A DNA stretch of 64,000 nucleotides from Calocera cornea HHB12733 (taxonomy: Eukaryota; Basidiomycota; Dacrymycetes; Dacrymycetales; Dacrymycetaceae), in assembly GCA_001632435.1 (NCBI GenBank), contig KV423933.1, forward strand, positions 47,769 through 111,768, given 5' to 3'. Under the pieces are notes generated by a model. The model was not told the origin of the DNA and ran no database searches. It saw only the letters and a program-made list of their open reading frames with translations. Below are positions 21,166-33,969 of the stretch, piece by piece. Each line of letters begins with the position of its first letter. Position 1 is the stretch's first letter. The translations under genes and the position numbers were made by a program.

Positions 21166-23643
21166 TCAGAGGTTTGTCACATCCGGCGAACCTAACCAGA
21201 AGACCCTGTAGTCCTCCAGGTCCTTCTGTATCCAAGCGTAAACGCCCGCATCGGATACTCGAGAGATCTCCTCGACCGACTCCTCCGACATAGCCCGTTG
21301 CATGAAAGGAGCTCTTGCGAATGATGCCCGCCACATGTTCCCCAGAGCCCCCATCTTGTCCCACTCGCCGCCGGAACAAAGATACCCCGCGGAGAAGCCT
21401 TCGTGCGCAAAGGCGCGCCGTGGTTCTGCCGGATCTGACCTGACTTTGCCAGCGGCGCGCCCGAGGCTCCTGTCCTTGTGGCCAGCAATGATGTCGGCCA
21501 CGAGGATCTCTTCGATCTCAACTCCATCGCCGAAGCCGATGAGCTGCAGGCTTGCCGCACCGTCCCGGCCTGCTATGACGCGTCCGGCAATTTGGTTTGG
21601 TGGGGCGGTCCAGGTGTGAACATATGACGCTGACGCCAGACTGACGGGTATTGGCAATGGTGTGAGGTATGCATACGTATGCTTGCCGCGTGTGATGAGA
21701 TAGTAAAGTCGTTCATGTGCTGCGTAAGGATTGTGCGGGGAGGCCGGGATGGGCAAATAGAGCTGAACCAAAGGCGCCCACATGGATTTGGCTTCCCGTG
21801 CACTGTCCCAGCTGTGCTTATGCAGCTTGGCGCCGTGGGAAGAGCTGAAACTATGTGTGGGCGATATATCTGCTCCTGCGGTAGAGTCCCCGTAGACGTC
21901 TACTTCTCCAACAGCTGCGTCGCTAAGACGGACGACAACGGCTTTCTTCTCAAAGGTAATAAAGAGACTGAGCTGCGGTGTTTGGGCCTGTCCTGGCTGG
22001 GATATTCGGCGAATCCGACCCATCTTGGGAGACCCGGGGTCAGATAGCAGACTTTCCCTGCTGTGTGATGAAAGGGAATGAGCGTGATGTTGGTGCTGGG
22101 TGTTATTGACACGGGTTTCTGGAACGGCTTGGTATATGAATTTGGCGCTTCTTGCCGGATGAGGGGTATAGTAGTCCTGTACTGCGCATGAATGTCTATT
22201 TCACCAAAACTGAAAGAGTTTCTTACCTTGACAAAGGTGAATGCTCTCTCGCCTCTGGGAGCCTCGAACAAGACAATACTCTTCGACGTTCCGACCGCGA
22301 GCATCGTACGGCCATAGTTCCCATTCTCGTTCGATCTCCAGAGCTCAAAGAAGAGGATGTTGGTATTCGCGACCTTGGGATGGTGGAATGGCTCGAAATC
22401 GGTCGCCCATCGGAGAGGAAGGTCCTCGATCGTGTCCCACGAGCTGCTTGTGCCCGCGGCGGGAGGAGCAGGACGTGGCTGGCCACGGAGGGATTGGGAT
22501 CGGGAGGGAGGCTGGGGGGAAGGTGAACGTGGTGGGACGTGATCGGGGCCTTCAGCAAGGAGGTTGATCATCTTGCTTAGGCGGTTTCGCTGCTTCCGAG
22601 TTGGTGTCGTATCCCACGAGGCAGATTTCCCGAGATTCATAGGAGCGAAGTCCTTAAAGAGGCATGAGTAGTGAATTTAGCGAGTGTTGCTCCTCATACC
22701 TTTTGCGTAACGGTCCATTTCACGAGACTAACAAGGCTCGCCAGCTTGTACATCCGGAGATGTCGGACCGTCTCACTTCGCCCAGTCGCATCATAATGTG
22801 ATGTCGTAACGAGTGCGAGGACGATCCCCTGATCAGGATTCTGGACCATGAGGTCTGACGCATCTTCCAGCAGAGCACACTGGAGAAAGCCACAGCCCGT
22901 CCACAGCTCGCGGCTCTTAGCGCCGTCCAATCCGGTGGACATGCCTAAGGTTTCATCTCCATGCAGCCTAGGCAGCACATCCAGCACCGAAAGGCCCTCG
23001 GTCGTGCCGATGAGCAGGAAGCGGTCGCGCACGATCGGGAGGAGGCAGCATATGCTGTCTGCCGAATGGGAGAGGAAGCGCGATCCGAACGAGTAGAGGG
23101 CCGCTTGGGTCGGAGGTAAAGGGTCCCCTAGCCTCGTTGGGGAGGGGTACGAGGGAGGTGGTTGGAGCTCAGGGCTTGGTTGCAGGATTGCAGAGGAAGA
23201 GGAAGAGGAGGGCACAGGGGCGACGGGGATTGAGGACTGCTGGGAGTTGACGTCCGTCGGAGAATCCACAATCTGGAGGGACGTCAGAAACAAAGTTGTG
23301 TTGACGCATGCCGTAACGCAATGAACGCACGGTCTCTCCCCAGCCTAGCCGCTCCTGTCGGGCGCGTCGTTCCTCCGGGCTCATGTCGGCGAAGCGCTCC
23401 GCCGCCCTCTTGTCGATCCATCCCCTCCAGCGCCCGAATCTATTGATTGTCAGAAGCGCGGTGAGCGCCCGTGTGCACGTGGGCGCACCTTGAGTTCGGC
23501 GGTGCGGCCTGCTGCAGCTCTTGGTATGTGGGGAGGTGCCCATCTTCCTGTGTGGGGTCGCTGTCCATCTCGACCCTGAGGGTGCTCATGTCCTGGACGA
23601 GGTCGTCTGGCGGGGGCCGTTGTCCCTTTTCGCCTTGGGACAT
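21166..23643 (-). CDS. Uncharacterised CNH/propeller-like protein
   Basis: Five exons with GT-AG introns run from ATG 23643 (MSQGEKGQRPPPDDLVQDMS) to the stop at 21166 and give roughly 750 residues. The joins I see are PPNSR to FGRWRGW, WGET to IVDSPTD, WTVTQK to DFAPMNL, and TFVK to DYYTPHP. Residues 60-95 include an arginine-rich helix (SPEERRARQERLGW). Beta-rich repeats such as RDRFLLIGTTEGLSVLDVL, MLAVGTSKSIVLFEAPRGER and LSLFITFEKKAVVVRLSD resemble blades of a citron-homology (CNH) or Vps39-like propeller; this is inference. Low-complexity Ser/Pro segments separate them. The protein would be cytosolic, perhaps a scaffold in Rho or vesicle signalling. Convergent with the small gene at 20505. 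Confidence 0.7.
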
Positions 23644-23982
23644 TATAGGGCAGAGCACGACGGCCAACAGAACAACAGTAGGCGGCTTTGGTGCTACGAC
23701 GATCTGGCTTGGCGGGGATATGCATCGCCCTGATTTGATCCCTTTAGTTCGCGTGCCGTCGGCCTCGCCGTCGCGCGCTGTGTTGAGGAGCGTGGCGATC
23801 TGGCGCCAGTGCCGAAATCATGTGCATATTCTTAGCTACTCCATCCCGCTTCTTCCCTTTGGTCCTCGGCGACTGCGTCGTCCCATCCCTCCCTGCAGGG
23901 CCTCTTGTGCTCCTTCATCTATACCCTGCCCTCACTCCCTGCCATCTCGACGGCCTCGTCCCTCTTGTTACCCTTCGACTTG

Positions 23983-26900
23983 ATGGCCCTTCCCCTTCTC
24001 CTCCTCGCCATCAACGCCATCTCCACCTTTGCTCAGTCTGCTCCTTCCGCAGTCCAAGTCTCCCCTCCGCTACAATGGATAAACTTGGGCAGCTTTGCCA
24101 GCGGGACGCCGCCAAACGCAGTCAAAGACGCCATGATAGGTGCATATATGCGCACCAATGTATCCCTTTGCGGCTCTAACGACTTCCATAGGATATGATG
24201 CCACGTCAGACAAGCTGATCGTATTCGGAGGGTCGTCGTCGGCCGGCCAGCAGACAGGAGAAACAACACTATTCGACTTCAAGACCCTCACGTGGGGCGT
24301 GCCAAACACGCCGAACGGCCTCAATGCCAGTCCGCCGCCACGCAGCTTGGCAGTAGCCGGAGGGGACTATGCGGCGAGCTAGTGAGCAGTCTCACACCGC
24401 TTCCTTCCATTTCTAATCCCCTGTACAGCCGGACTGCATTTACTATGTACGGCGGGCTAGGGACAGGGGGCCCGCTGGACGATCTTTGGGTGCGTGGCCC
24501 GTCATGTTATTATCCAGTCATCGTCTAACCGCATTTGTAGAGCTTTGACTTCATCAGCCAATTCTGGTCCGCAGGGAGGATCAACACTTCCATTCCTGGT
24601 CCGGGGGCACGCTACGGTGCCTCAGGCGGGACAGACCCCCTGGTCGCCAATGCGCAACAACTTACGACTTCGATGATTATTGTTGGCGGGTCTGACGGCA
24701 CGAATTTCTACAACGATGCATGGGAGCTGCTCATTACGGGAACGCTGTCTTCCAACAATGTCAACATGACGGAGGGCACGTGGAACAAGCTATCACCGGG
24801 CAATGCTAATCTCGCACCTGCGGCGCTCGAAGGGCAAGCGAGGGTCGTTCTCCCGGGGTCCACTCTCGCTGTTGTCGGCGGCTGCAATACGACCGCATCA
24901 ACGCTGAACAACGCGACCTGCGCAATCCCATGGGCCAACGCCCTCACTTTCCCGTCCGGAAACCCTGCCCAAGGTCCCAGCTGGGCGCAGATGAGCGCAT
25001 CATGCCCTGGCGCACGTTATGCAGCGACATTGGCACCGAACCTGAATATGGCGTCGAGCGCCTTCCAGCAGCAAGCATTCATGATGTTCGGATGGCTCGA
25101 TCCTGCCCAGTGGAACGGCACCTACCAGGGCGAAGTCGACATCCTCAATGCCGGGTCGGGCGACTGGTCCCGCATTGTGCCTTCAAACGGTGGCAGCGTG
25201 CCATCCCCACGGTACGGAGCGGTCGCTGTTTCTCACAGCAGCGTCATGGTTGGAAACAGCGATGTCGCGGCAAGTGATACTGTCGTTTTCGGTGGTGTGG
25301 ACATTGCAACGGGCACGTATCTGAACGAGCTGTGGCTGCTCAGGCAATACAATGCGCCTGTGACTGCGTCCACGGGCAATCAGTGGAATGGGTACGGCGA
25401 TGGGACGATCGAAGACGATTACAACGCGACGGGAACAGGCGTCACGAACAACTACCTGACACAATGCGTGGCATACACGCCCCTGCCATCCTCCGGCACG
25501 TCCATGACGGGCCCTACACCTAGCTCAACTGGATCCTCCAGCAATCCAACTTCGTCACCATCGGCTTCCAGCTCCGTCACCTTCTATCCGTTCGACACGG
25601 CCCCATCGCATAAAGTGCTATCCGCAGTATCGATCGCAGGCTTCCTCCCCTGTCTTCTCGTCCTTCGATATGCCTCCGGGCCCGTCCCAGGAAGGCGCGA
25701 ATACTCCCTGGCCCTAATCTATCTCGCATCCATGTTCGCCCTGATCGCGTATGCTGTCGGCGTGGCTGGCTTCGCCACAGCATTGACGACTACGTATCGA
25801 GTCACGATGCCGCTTTCGACGAGGGACGTGTCGTCCTCGGACTTCCTGCAGACCGCACACGGGCAGGCAGGACTGGCACTGTTTATTTTGCTCTACGTGC
25901 TGGTACCAGCATGGGCCGGTGTCATGTTCTGCCTGGGGCGACTTCGCGGACCGAAGTCTCCCAAGCCCGATAGCGTTTCCATGATGGAGAAAACACGCGA
26001 AACAAGGGACTCGTCCTCGACCGGCGCTGGTTTCAGCGACATTCAACAACGGTACACTGACGCGAACAACGATGCGACCCCGCTGCCACCCCCGCCGCCT
26101 GGGACGACACCTGAGGAGCGCGAACGGAAAGCAAGGCGGATATCGTCGCCCAGCATCGTCAAGGCAAAGATCGGTGACTGGGTGGGCCATCGCAAGCGAA
26201 GGGTCAGCGAGAGCGCAGTGACCGTGACGTCCCCATCTTCTTCCCACACGGCCATCCATTCGCCCGCCTCTACACCCCCCCGGACCGGCCAGAGCTTCGA
26301 GGTCGTCAACCGTCCCAGGCGCATAAGTGGGCCGTCTGGCCGATTAATGCCCAATGACCACTACCGCCGCAAGACGGCGCAAAGTCTGAGCGATATCAGT
26401 TGGTTGGAGAGGAGAGGTCACATCGGCAGCGTCGCCGAGCATGATCTCGAGATGACGCATGCCAAGGCTAACTCCTCTGCCGACCATTCGCCACCACAAG
26501 TTGGAGGACCTGACTATTTCAACTCCCCACAATTGTCCAACACCGCTGCACCACCCCCGCCGATACGAACCTCGAACCAGTTCCCTCAGCTGCCGACGGT
26601 CATTTTCCGTTCGTTCCTCTTCGCGGTACTCACGTTCGCCTGCATCCTAGTTCTCGTTGCGCTGCGCCAGCGAGGGCCGACTTGGGCTTTCGCCGTGTTC
26701 CTCGTTTGGACCATCCTCTTCTATGCCATTGTGCTTGGCCTCGCATGGTATGGCCGACCACGACCCTCCTCGCTTGCAGTTATTCTGGCCCGTATACGTG
26801 AAGATGGTCATCCGCCACCCACCACTCGCGCTCAACTACCGAACCAGAGCCCTGACATGGCTCGCAGCCCTCCATCCACAAGGCCACCGAGCCGAACGGG

Positions 26901-27117
26901 TCTCGGGCCGTACACCTACCACCAGCCTCCCTACCATCGCGCAGCCAGCCATGAAGAAGACGCTCTATCTGGCTCGGGCTATCCTATGAGCATTGAGAGT
27001 GGTGACGAAGACGAAGACGACGGAGAGCGCCAACGACAGATGGAGGCCGAAATGTCCAACAGGGACGTCGTTGTTATGACCGTGCCTCGACGACAACTCA
27101 AAATAGTCAACGTCTAA
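23983..27117 (+). CDS. Kelch-repeat ectodomain membrane protein
   Basis: ATG 23983 starts a signal peptide (MALPLLLLAINAISTFAQSA). Four exons fit: introns after AVKDAMIG, after DYAAS (TA/C split codon) and after DDLW. The long last exon runs to the stop at 27117. Residues about 20-300 contain kelch blades (KLIVFGGSSSAG, AFTMYGGLGTGGPLDDLW, MIIVGGSDGTNFYNDAWEL, TVVFGGVDIATGTYLNELWL), making a beta-propeller outside the cell. A Ser/Thr/Pro stalk follows. Then come about five membrane segments: three near residues 430-530 and two near the end (FRSFLFAVLTFACILVLVAL and WAFAVFLVWTILFYAIVLGL). Long cytosolic Ser/Pro-rich loops lie between them. A cell-surface sensor or adhesion role is plausible but not shown. 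Confidence 0.82.
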
Positions 27118-27541
27118 TCCAACCCAGCCCCTTTCACTCCAGAGACACTTTCATCTTATAATGACTTAGATCTTCGATTTGCGGCACCTACTGTCTTTGC
27201 ATCCTGTAACTGACGTCACGACCTGCTTCCTGCTTGGACTAATCTGTTCTCCTTACTACTGCACACACATCACTGTATTTTATCAATCCACTAGTTCACA
27301 TCCTCCCGTCTGCCTCAAACCACTTTCAACTGACAGACTATTCAGGATGATGGTTAGGCCGTTTAACATTGCGCTACTTTGGCGTGAGCGACCAGCGCCC
27401 GATTCTCAGCACAAGTTCGACGTGAATGTTGGAATAATGTTCATTGAGGATGGTGTATCACTATGCGAGGGTTGGTATAGCGTCCTGAGTGCATATGCGC
27501 AAGGGAAAGGGAGCGGCCAAAGGAGAAAGGTCAAACACCAT
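27118..27541. other. Convergent intergenic region
   Basis: About 420 bases between two converging genes, lower in GC than either, expected to hold both polyadenylation regions. No gene is supported. Confidence 0.5.
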
Positions 27542-30500
27542 CTATGCATCACCCGTACTGACATCCCGCCTCCATCTATCGACTCGAGTGAATTTACCAG
27601 GATCCGAGACGGAGGGGGGGCCAGGCATGCCCGGAGCACCGTACGGCATGCCAAATCCAGTCATTTGGGGAGCCATAACTCCGGGCATACCCATCACAGA
27701 TGCCCCGGTGGGGAAGGCCATCGAGTTCCGCATCTGCGCCTCAGCCTGCCACATCATTTGCTGCTGTTGCATCACCAGCTGCATGTACTGTTGCTGCTGG
27801 AGCGCTTGGGTCTGGGCCTGCTGCTGCATGGCCGCTTGCGGGAAACGCATGCCGAGCGGAGCTTCGTCGTCATCCGCTCCAACGTTGAGCATGGGCGGGT
27901 GAACTGTCGCTCCGGGATGCCGAAGTCCGAGAGGAACGTTGTCTTCGTCACTATCGTCTGCGGACGGTCTCGCTCCAGGCGCTGCAGTGGTACGGGTTTT
28001 GGTCGGAGTGGCATCCTCATCATCGGCCTGGCCTAGCCCAAGGCTCTCCGCGAGTCCGCCGCTGATTCCGCCGAAGTCGAAGCTTGGCAAAGCAGTGGAT
28101 TTCGTAGGGGTGTTCAAAGAAGCAGGTTTGGGGGAGTTGCCGCTACCCTGATGGTGCGAGGCGAGCGAACCCGGCTTGGACGAGATGCTTCGTTCCAGCT
28201 GCTTCTTGGCGATCACAGCGGCCAGAGGCATCTCTTCGTCCTCAGAGTCATCGGCAGTGTTGCGAGGCAGGCCAGTGATCGCCAGCTTCTGCATGCGAGC
28301 AGCGAGCGGGATGTCCTCGTCCTCACTACTGTCTTCGATCTGATGTCCAAGGGAGGGCAAGCTAGGAGGCAAAGTAGTCGGCGTTGGCTGATACCCCGGT
28401 CGTGCCTTCCTGGGCGTTAGGAGGTCAGCCTTCTCCGGATCACTCTCGTCGTCCTCGTCATCATCAGAGTTGAACCAGTTGTGAACTCCGAGAGTCATGA
28501 CGCTCCCGCGCCTTTGCGCATCGTTGAGCATCGTCCGGCCGTTGTCGAGCCGTGGCAGACTAGGCACAGGAGACGTCGCCTGGCGGACCGAAGGCTGCAC
28601 CGACCCGGGCGAAAGAGGTTGCGCAGCACTCTCTGGACCAGTCCGGCCCTTGCCCTTCTTCCTGCGCTTCTCCTTCTCCTCGTCCAGCCGCCTCTGCTCC
28701 TCCGCAGCGACCCGCTCCTGCTCCTCGATAATCTTAAGCTTTGCCAGCTCCTTCTCCCAGATCTGGTCAACCCCGAACGTGGAGCGGGACTTGGTCATGC
28801 GTGCTCCGGTCGGGTCGATAGGGGAGGTGAGCGTGTCTTCGCCCTCGAAGCTGAGGAGCGGGGCACCGGCGGCAGCTCCACCTCGTCCGGTACCGGTCGA
28901 GTTGCTCGTGCCTTTCCGAGCGAGAGGCGGGCGCTTGTCGCCGAAAGAATCAGGGTCGATGAACGTGCTGGAGCGCTTGGGCTGACCGCGGTCCATCATA
29001 GCCGGCCGATCGTCACCCACAAAGACTCTACCCTAAGCATCAGCGCTTTCCCCATAGTGTAGAAACGCATATACGCACCTCTGCCTGCCCCGCAGCGCCG
29101 CCTTCCTCGCCTCGAGATCATCGATCAAGCTCCTGCCATAGAGCGCTCCCGGGGCGCGGTCCCCCTTCGGCTTAGGCTCAAACGTCTCCTCTTCCATCTC
29201 CACCGTGACCTTCTCACCATCCTCAGCGGCGCGCCTGAGGCCCATGTCCATATACGACACGTCGTTCATGAGTGAATTCCTGAACGTGAGCTGGGAGAGG
29301 GTGAGCGACTGCCGCGGGTTGAGGTGCGCCGACTGGGGGTTGGACGGGTCGTACGCCGAGGCGCTCGCACTGAGCGTCATGCTGGACAGCGGGCGCGGGC
29401 CGGGCCGCTCGACTTTCGCACCAGGGGGGAGGGGCGGGCCGTCCTTGGAATGGACGAACCCGCCCCGTCCGGGGGAGAGTGGCTGCCCGAGGTCCTCGTT
29501 CTGCAGCGGGCTGGGCATCACCAGCACCTTCGGGCGCAGGACGTTGAGCCCCGATAGCCGGCGCGTGCGGTCGTGCTCGCTCTCGTGCTCGTGGCCCAGG
29601 TCGGGCGAGGGGAGGTACATAGACGGCGCGCGCACGGACAACCCGTCCTCCGCGGGGAAGTAGCGCGAGCTGCGGCCGTCGTCCAGCCCATACGCACTAG
29701 CGCCGTACCGCGAGGAGCGCGCGTCGTCCGTCAGGTAGCGGGAGGAACGCGGGTCGTCCAGCATCGCGCGCGAGCCCATGGACGCGGTCGACAGCGTGCG
29801 CCCGTGCGCCGCTGCTTTGGGGTCGAAGCGCGAGGACTTGCTGGGCGAGGGCGGGGGGAGCGCGAACGGGTTCGGGTCCTCCTCTCCAGCCGCTGCGGGA
29901 GTCTCGGTGCTCGGGAAGGGCACAGGCTGGCCGTCAACGGGCGAGAAGGGGTTGTGCAGCGCCTCCTCGGGCAGCTGCAGGCTCGCCCGCCGCTGCTGCA
30001 TCGGCTCGGTGAAGCTGCGGCGGGAGGGGGCAGCGTCGAGGAATGCCCCGCCAGCGCCAAAGTCGCCCAGGCTCGACCGACGCGCTCGATGCTGCTGGAA
30101 CGCGCTTGTAGAGGGGGGAAGCTCGCTCCTCGCTAGGGAGAGCCGGCGGTCAGCGCGCGGGGGAGCGGTCGTACTAGGCCCAGGTCCGGGGAGGAACTCT
30201 GAAACGGCACGGCGCCGCTCGGGCTCGGCGAAGGTGTCCCCCTCCTCATCGTCGTCGTCGTCGTCCCCCCCATCATCGCGTTTCTTCGCCAACCCCCACT
30301 CAGCCAGGTCCACCTCCACCTCCCCATCCCCGTCCTGCTCCTCATCGCCCGCTAAGGCCGGCGTCCCCCTCCCGCTGCCCAAGCTCCTCCGCACGCTCTG
30401 TGCATCCCTTTCACTCGGCAGCTTCACATTCAAGAAGTCCGCCTTTGACCTGCGGAAGTTGGCTGGGTCGTCCTCCGTGGAGGAGAAGGGCAGGTGCGGG

Positions 30501-30698
30501 CGGGAGGTGCTGCGCCGGGTGTGCGCAAAGATGGCCGACTCGCGCGCGGTGCGGTACGGGCCCTCGGGGTCGTCTGCGTCGTTGTCGTATTCTGGCCGAG
30601 CAGGCTGTCAGATCCAACCCCCCCTTCTCTCACGCTAGCAGGAACATACCGATGAGAGCTGCAGCGAGCTGCAGCCGGGAAAACGAAGGGGCGGCCAT
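27542..30698 (-). CDS. Large disordered fungal protein, about 1000 residues
   Basis: Three exons: a short first exon from ATG 30698 (MAAPSFSRLQLAAALI), a long second one joined at E-YDNDADDPEGPYRTARES, and a third joined at RGRQR-VFVGDDRPAMMDRG. The stop is at 27542. Most of the chain is charged or Ser/Pro-rich. A notable island spans the last splice: SLIDDLEARKAALRGRQR followed by VFVGDDRPAMMDR and SSTFIDPDSF. Its spacing suggests a conserved linear motif. Downstream is a coiled-coil (IIEEQERVAAEEQRRLDEEK), three repeats of the type DSEDEEMPLAA, DSDEDNVPLGLR and ADDDEAPLGMR, a Gln-rich stretch and a Met/Gly/Pro-rich end. No catalytic domain is seen. It is probably an adaptor of the cell cortex or polarity machinery, which is a guess. 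Confidence 0.75.
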
Positions 30699-31874
30699 GC
30701 GGGGCTGGATATATGCGCCCAAAAAGACGGGAGAGGAGGGCGAGGAGGGAGAGGAGGCGAGGCGAGGGAGGGTGCGGCCAACGAGCCTGCTCAGTTGGCG
30801 CAAGCGCACGGGGGACAGCGTGCGGTGCGGTGCGAGGCTCCGATCGCTTCGCAAGGACTCAATCGGTCCCTGAAGCGTTTGGGCCGAGAAGCGTTTGATC
30901 AAACGAGAAGCTCTTCGGGGGCTCCGGGCTTTCGGAGGGAAGCACACAAGGCCGTCACGATACGATGTCGTGCGCAAATGAGAATACTCAGTACTAGTGA
31001 ATCGGTTGGTTTAATATACAGGAGACTTCCGGGCAATTATTCTAACAGGCAGGACTCCCTAGCGCTCGCCTACACATCGCTCCAGTCGACCGCAGAGCTC
31101 GCATGCCTCTGGGTATGTACGTATGTATGACATGTTCCTCAACATCCCGGCCTGTCAAACGCCCGGTTCTATGTAGACGGACGCGGGTTGAGTCGGCGTC
31201 ATCGGCGCGCGCTCGGGGGCTCGATAAGATATGTCGTGTCGGTTGGTCGTTGGTGTCGAACCCCTTCGTATGCTGCTGCGGAATTTCGAACATGGGCGGT
31301 ATTGTCATGTCCACTGCCATGTTGGCCAAGCCCTCATCTCCCCTAGTCAGGTAGAGAGTTGATGGAAGGGATATTGTCCTCTCGTCCATAATGCAAGCCG
31401 CGTCCCCGGACGCGTCCACAAAGGCGGTCATCTCGGGCCAAATGAGCCCCTAGCAACAACCCTGTTTCTGCAAACCCGGCTCGGGTGGCTGTGCGAGATT
31501 TGCTCCCGCTGCTTCTCATCAGCCGCGCGCGGGCAGGGAGGCCGTTGTCATCCCGCCGTCGCTCGTCCGCCCTTCCTTGCCTCTCGTCTCCCGTCTCTCT
31601 CTCCGTCGCCTCGCCCGTCTCCCCCACCTCGCACCGTATCGTCCGCCCCGGCACACATCGCTCTTTCTACCAAGTCACTCGTTACAGCTCACCCACTCAG
31701 GCTACACCCACCAGCCACCTCGCACCCAGCAACAACCAACCCCCTGCAACCCCCCCTGCTTTCCACACCCACACACGCTGGCCTGGCGCCGCGCGTTGAT
31801 CTCGTCTCGACCGCCTCTCGTCCCACTCTTCGCACTCTCCGCAGCCGTACCCTTATAGAGTCTCATAGAGCAAG
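30699..31874. other. Divergent promoter region
   Basis: About 1.2 kb between two divergent starts. A minus-strand open frame at 31042-31431 contains a protein-like stretch (LANMAVDMTIPPMFEIPQ) but has no recognisable family and lies in a promoter, so I do not call it. Bases 31560-31860 are C-rich and pyrimidine-biased on the + strand, typical of fungal upstream regions and a possible transcription start region for the KCH1-like gene. Confidence 0.45.
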
Positions 31875-33479
31875 ATGAACTGTTGCAGCGGCCCGACATG
31901 GAAGCGTGAGGAGGTGCCCGAGCACAAGGTGCGTTTCCCCCCTTCCCAGCCAGCACACCGACATGTACTGACGCTCCGTCGGACGACGCCAGTTCGACTT
32001 TGTCGACACGCGCGACTACCGGGACAACTCGTTCTGGACGTCCCTGCGCTACATCTGGCTCTACATCATCGTCATCAAGTCCTTCCTCGTTTACGTCTCC
32101 GACATCTTCACCGCCATCACGATGCTGTCGACGAACCGGTGGACGTCGAGCATATACACAAAGTGCAACACGTCCAACAACTGCTCCGTCCAGGTCAACT
32201 TTGACATCGGAAAGTGGGTCTTTGTGGGGTGCATCATCTTTGGTTTCCTACTCGTACGCAGTTTTTACTCAATGGGTGCTTGGGCGATGCTGATGCAATG
32301 CAGCTCCTCTACGAGTCCCGCAAGGCTCGTAAGATCATCCTCTCCCGCGACATCTCCTACGCCTTCACCAACGTGATGGCGAACGACTACTACAGTCTTC
32401 GTGCGTCCCCCTCCCTCTCCCTCTATAGCCCCTCTCACACCCCTCTAGGGTCATACGACCACTTCTGCTTCTTCTGCCAGATCGCCAACTCCACCAAGCG
32501 GATGGACGAGTTTGCCTTCTTCATCTTCTTCACCTTCAAGGGCTGGAAGCGGCTCCTGCTCGCGGACGGCCCGCGCCAGTGCATCAACGCCATCGTGCTC
32601 TTCTCGTTCGCCCAGGTCAACAACTTCTCCACCGACTGGAAGCTCTACTACGACGGCTCGATCCTCACCGCCGGTCTGCTCATCTCCATGCTCTTCACCG
32701 TCGTCGTCTTCGCCGGCAGCTTGATCATGCTCATCGCCGCGGCGGTGCTGTACATCCCGCTGCTGTGCCACATCCGCGGCAACCTCAAGGAGTACTGCTG
32801 CCACAAGGTCGACAAGCGCATCTCCGAGCTCGTAAAGCGCAAGGTCAGGCAGCGCGTCGCTAAGCAGGCCGCTCTTGCACGGAAGGAAGCCGCGGGCGAC
32901 TTCTCCCACTACAAGAACAAGAAGGGCGCCGCGCCCCTGCCGCAGCCCACGCTCCCCAAACTCAGCGTGGAGGACGACTACGAGTCCCAGGCGGGGTACG
33001 CAGCAGAGCAGGAGCAGTGGAACGACTTGAAAGCTCCACTACCTGACTACGCGCCCCCCGCGATCGACTACCCTCCGAACCTCAGCTACCCTCCCTACCC
33101 ACCACGACAGCCCGCGTACTCGCCAAGCGCTAGCAGCCCCTACGCCGAGCGACAGTACGTGCCCTACTCGAGCACATCACTCGACGAGAACGCATACAAC
33201 GACGCTGCGTCCGAGTACGGCAGCACCGCGCATCTTGTCATGCACAGCGGGAGCGCGTACGGCGACTCGAAGGTCTCCCTCCCGTCGCCCGAGCAACAAC
33301 GCGTGCAGTATGCGCCTCAGGACGGATACGTCGAGGCACAGCGCCCGCAGCGGCGCCAGAGCAGTGGGATGGCGTACGACGAGCCGGACTACATGGCGTA
33401 CTACCAGCAGGAGGAGGTGCATCAGTACGAGGGCGGCCAGGCACGGCGGCGGAGCCAGCACGGCGGGTACGCTCCCTAG
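31875..33479 (+). CDS. KCH1: Kch1/Prm6-type low-affinity K+ transporter
   Basis: This is a fungal plasma-membrane protein of the Kch1/Prm6 family, which in yeast carries K+ inward and supports Ca2+ influx during pheromone or ER stress. Four exons (31875-31928, 31993-32253, 32304-32400, 32449-33479) join in frame to about 480 residues. The core has FDFVDTRDYRDNSFWTSLRY, four membrane segments, and the conserved blocks SRDISYAFTNVMANDYYSL and FFTFKGWKRLLLADGPRQ. The last 200 residues are a cytosolic Tyr/Pro/Ser-rich tail with basic start (KRKVRQRVAKQAALARKEA). All introns are GT-AG and short. Family assignment is firm; the transport role is from yeast. Confidence 0.9.
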
Positions 33480-33969
33480 ACCTCTTGGACGGACTTGACA
33501 CGCGGTCTCCGCGATAGCGGATAGCGCGTACGATACGATTAGCTGTAGCTCCATAGTCACTCATTCCCTTTTTCTTTCTCGTCCCACTCTGCAATTCTGC
33601 AACCCGACAGCGACACCTATCTTGGCTGGCTTTTACCTGATAGCAGCGTAATCGAATTCACAGTTCGAGTGTACAAATTCTTCCGCGCTCCGGAGGACGT
33701 GGTCGTGTTCTCCGGACATGCCTGACCGCAGCACAATCCGGGAGACTTCGCGAAGTCGACCCCCGCAGGATCTTTCAGACGCTAGCCTTACGGACGCCGT
33801 TTGGTTGGCCAACTTTGGCACACCTTCTCGCCGCTACCCATTGGGCAATGCCCTCAGAGGACCGAACTCCCCGTTCCACCTCATTCCGGTACTGTAGATT
33901 GCCATATGGCGGAAATACATATAAGACCGCCCGTCTCTGGGAAGCGTACACATCCAGCTCAAGCACCTG
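33480..33969. other. Intergenic, promoter of first methyltransferase
   Basis: About 490 bases. It contains the KCH1-like terminator and the promoter of the first methyltransferase with its TATAAG box at 33920-33925. No coding sequence is supported. Confidence 0.5.
33920..33925 (+). promoter_or_regulatory. TATAAG box of methyltransferase 1
   Basis: CATATAAG lies 50 bases before the ATG at 33970. The same TATAAG core occurs 47-66 bases before the starts of methyltransferases 3, 4 and 8. Confidence 0.6.

Noticed and set aside
31240..31270. tRNA-like B-box on the minus strand
   Set aside because: A GGTTCGACACC-type stretch is present but no matching A-box or cloverleaf can be formed around it.
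31042..31431. 129-residue minus-strand open frame with a protein-like centre
   Set aside because: No family, no clear splice structure, lies in the divergent promoter of two firm genes; noted only in the region entry.
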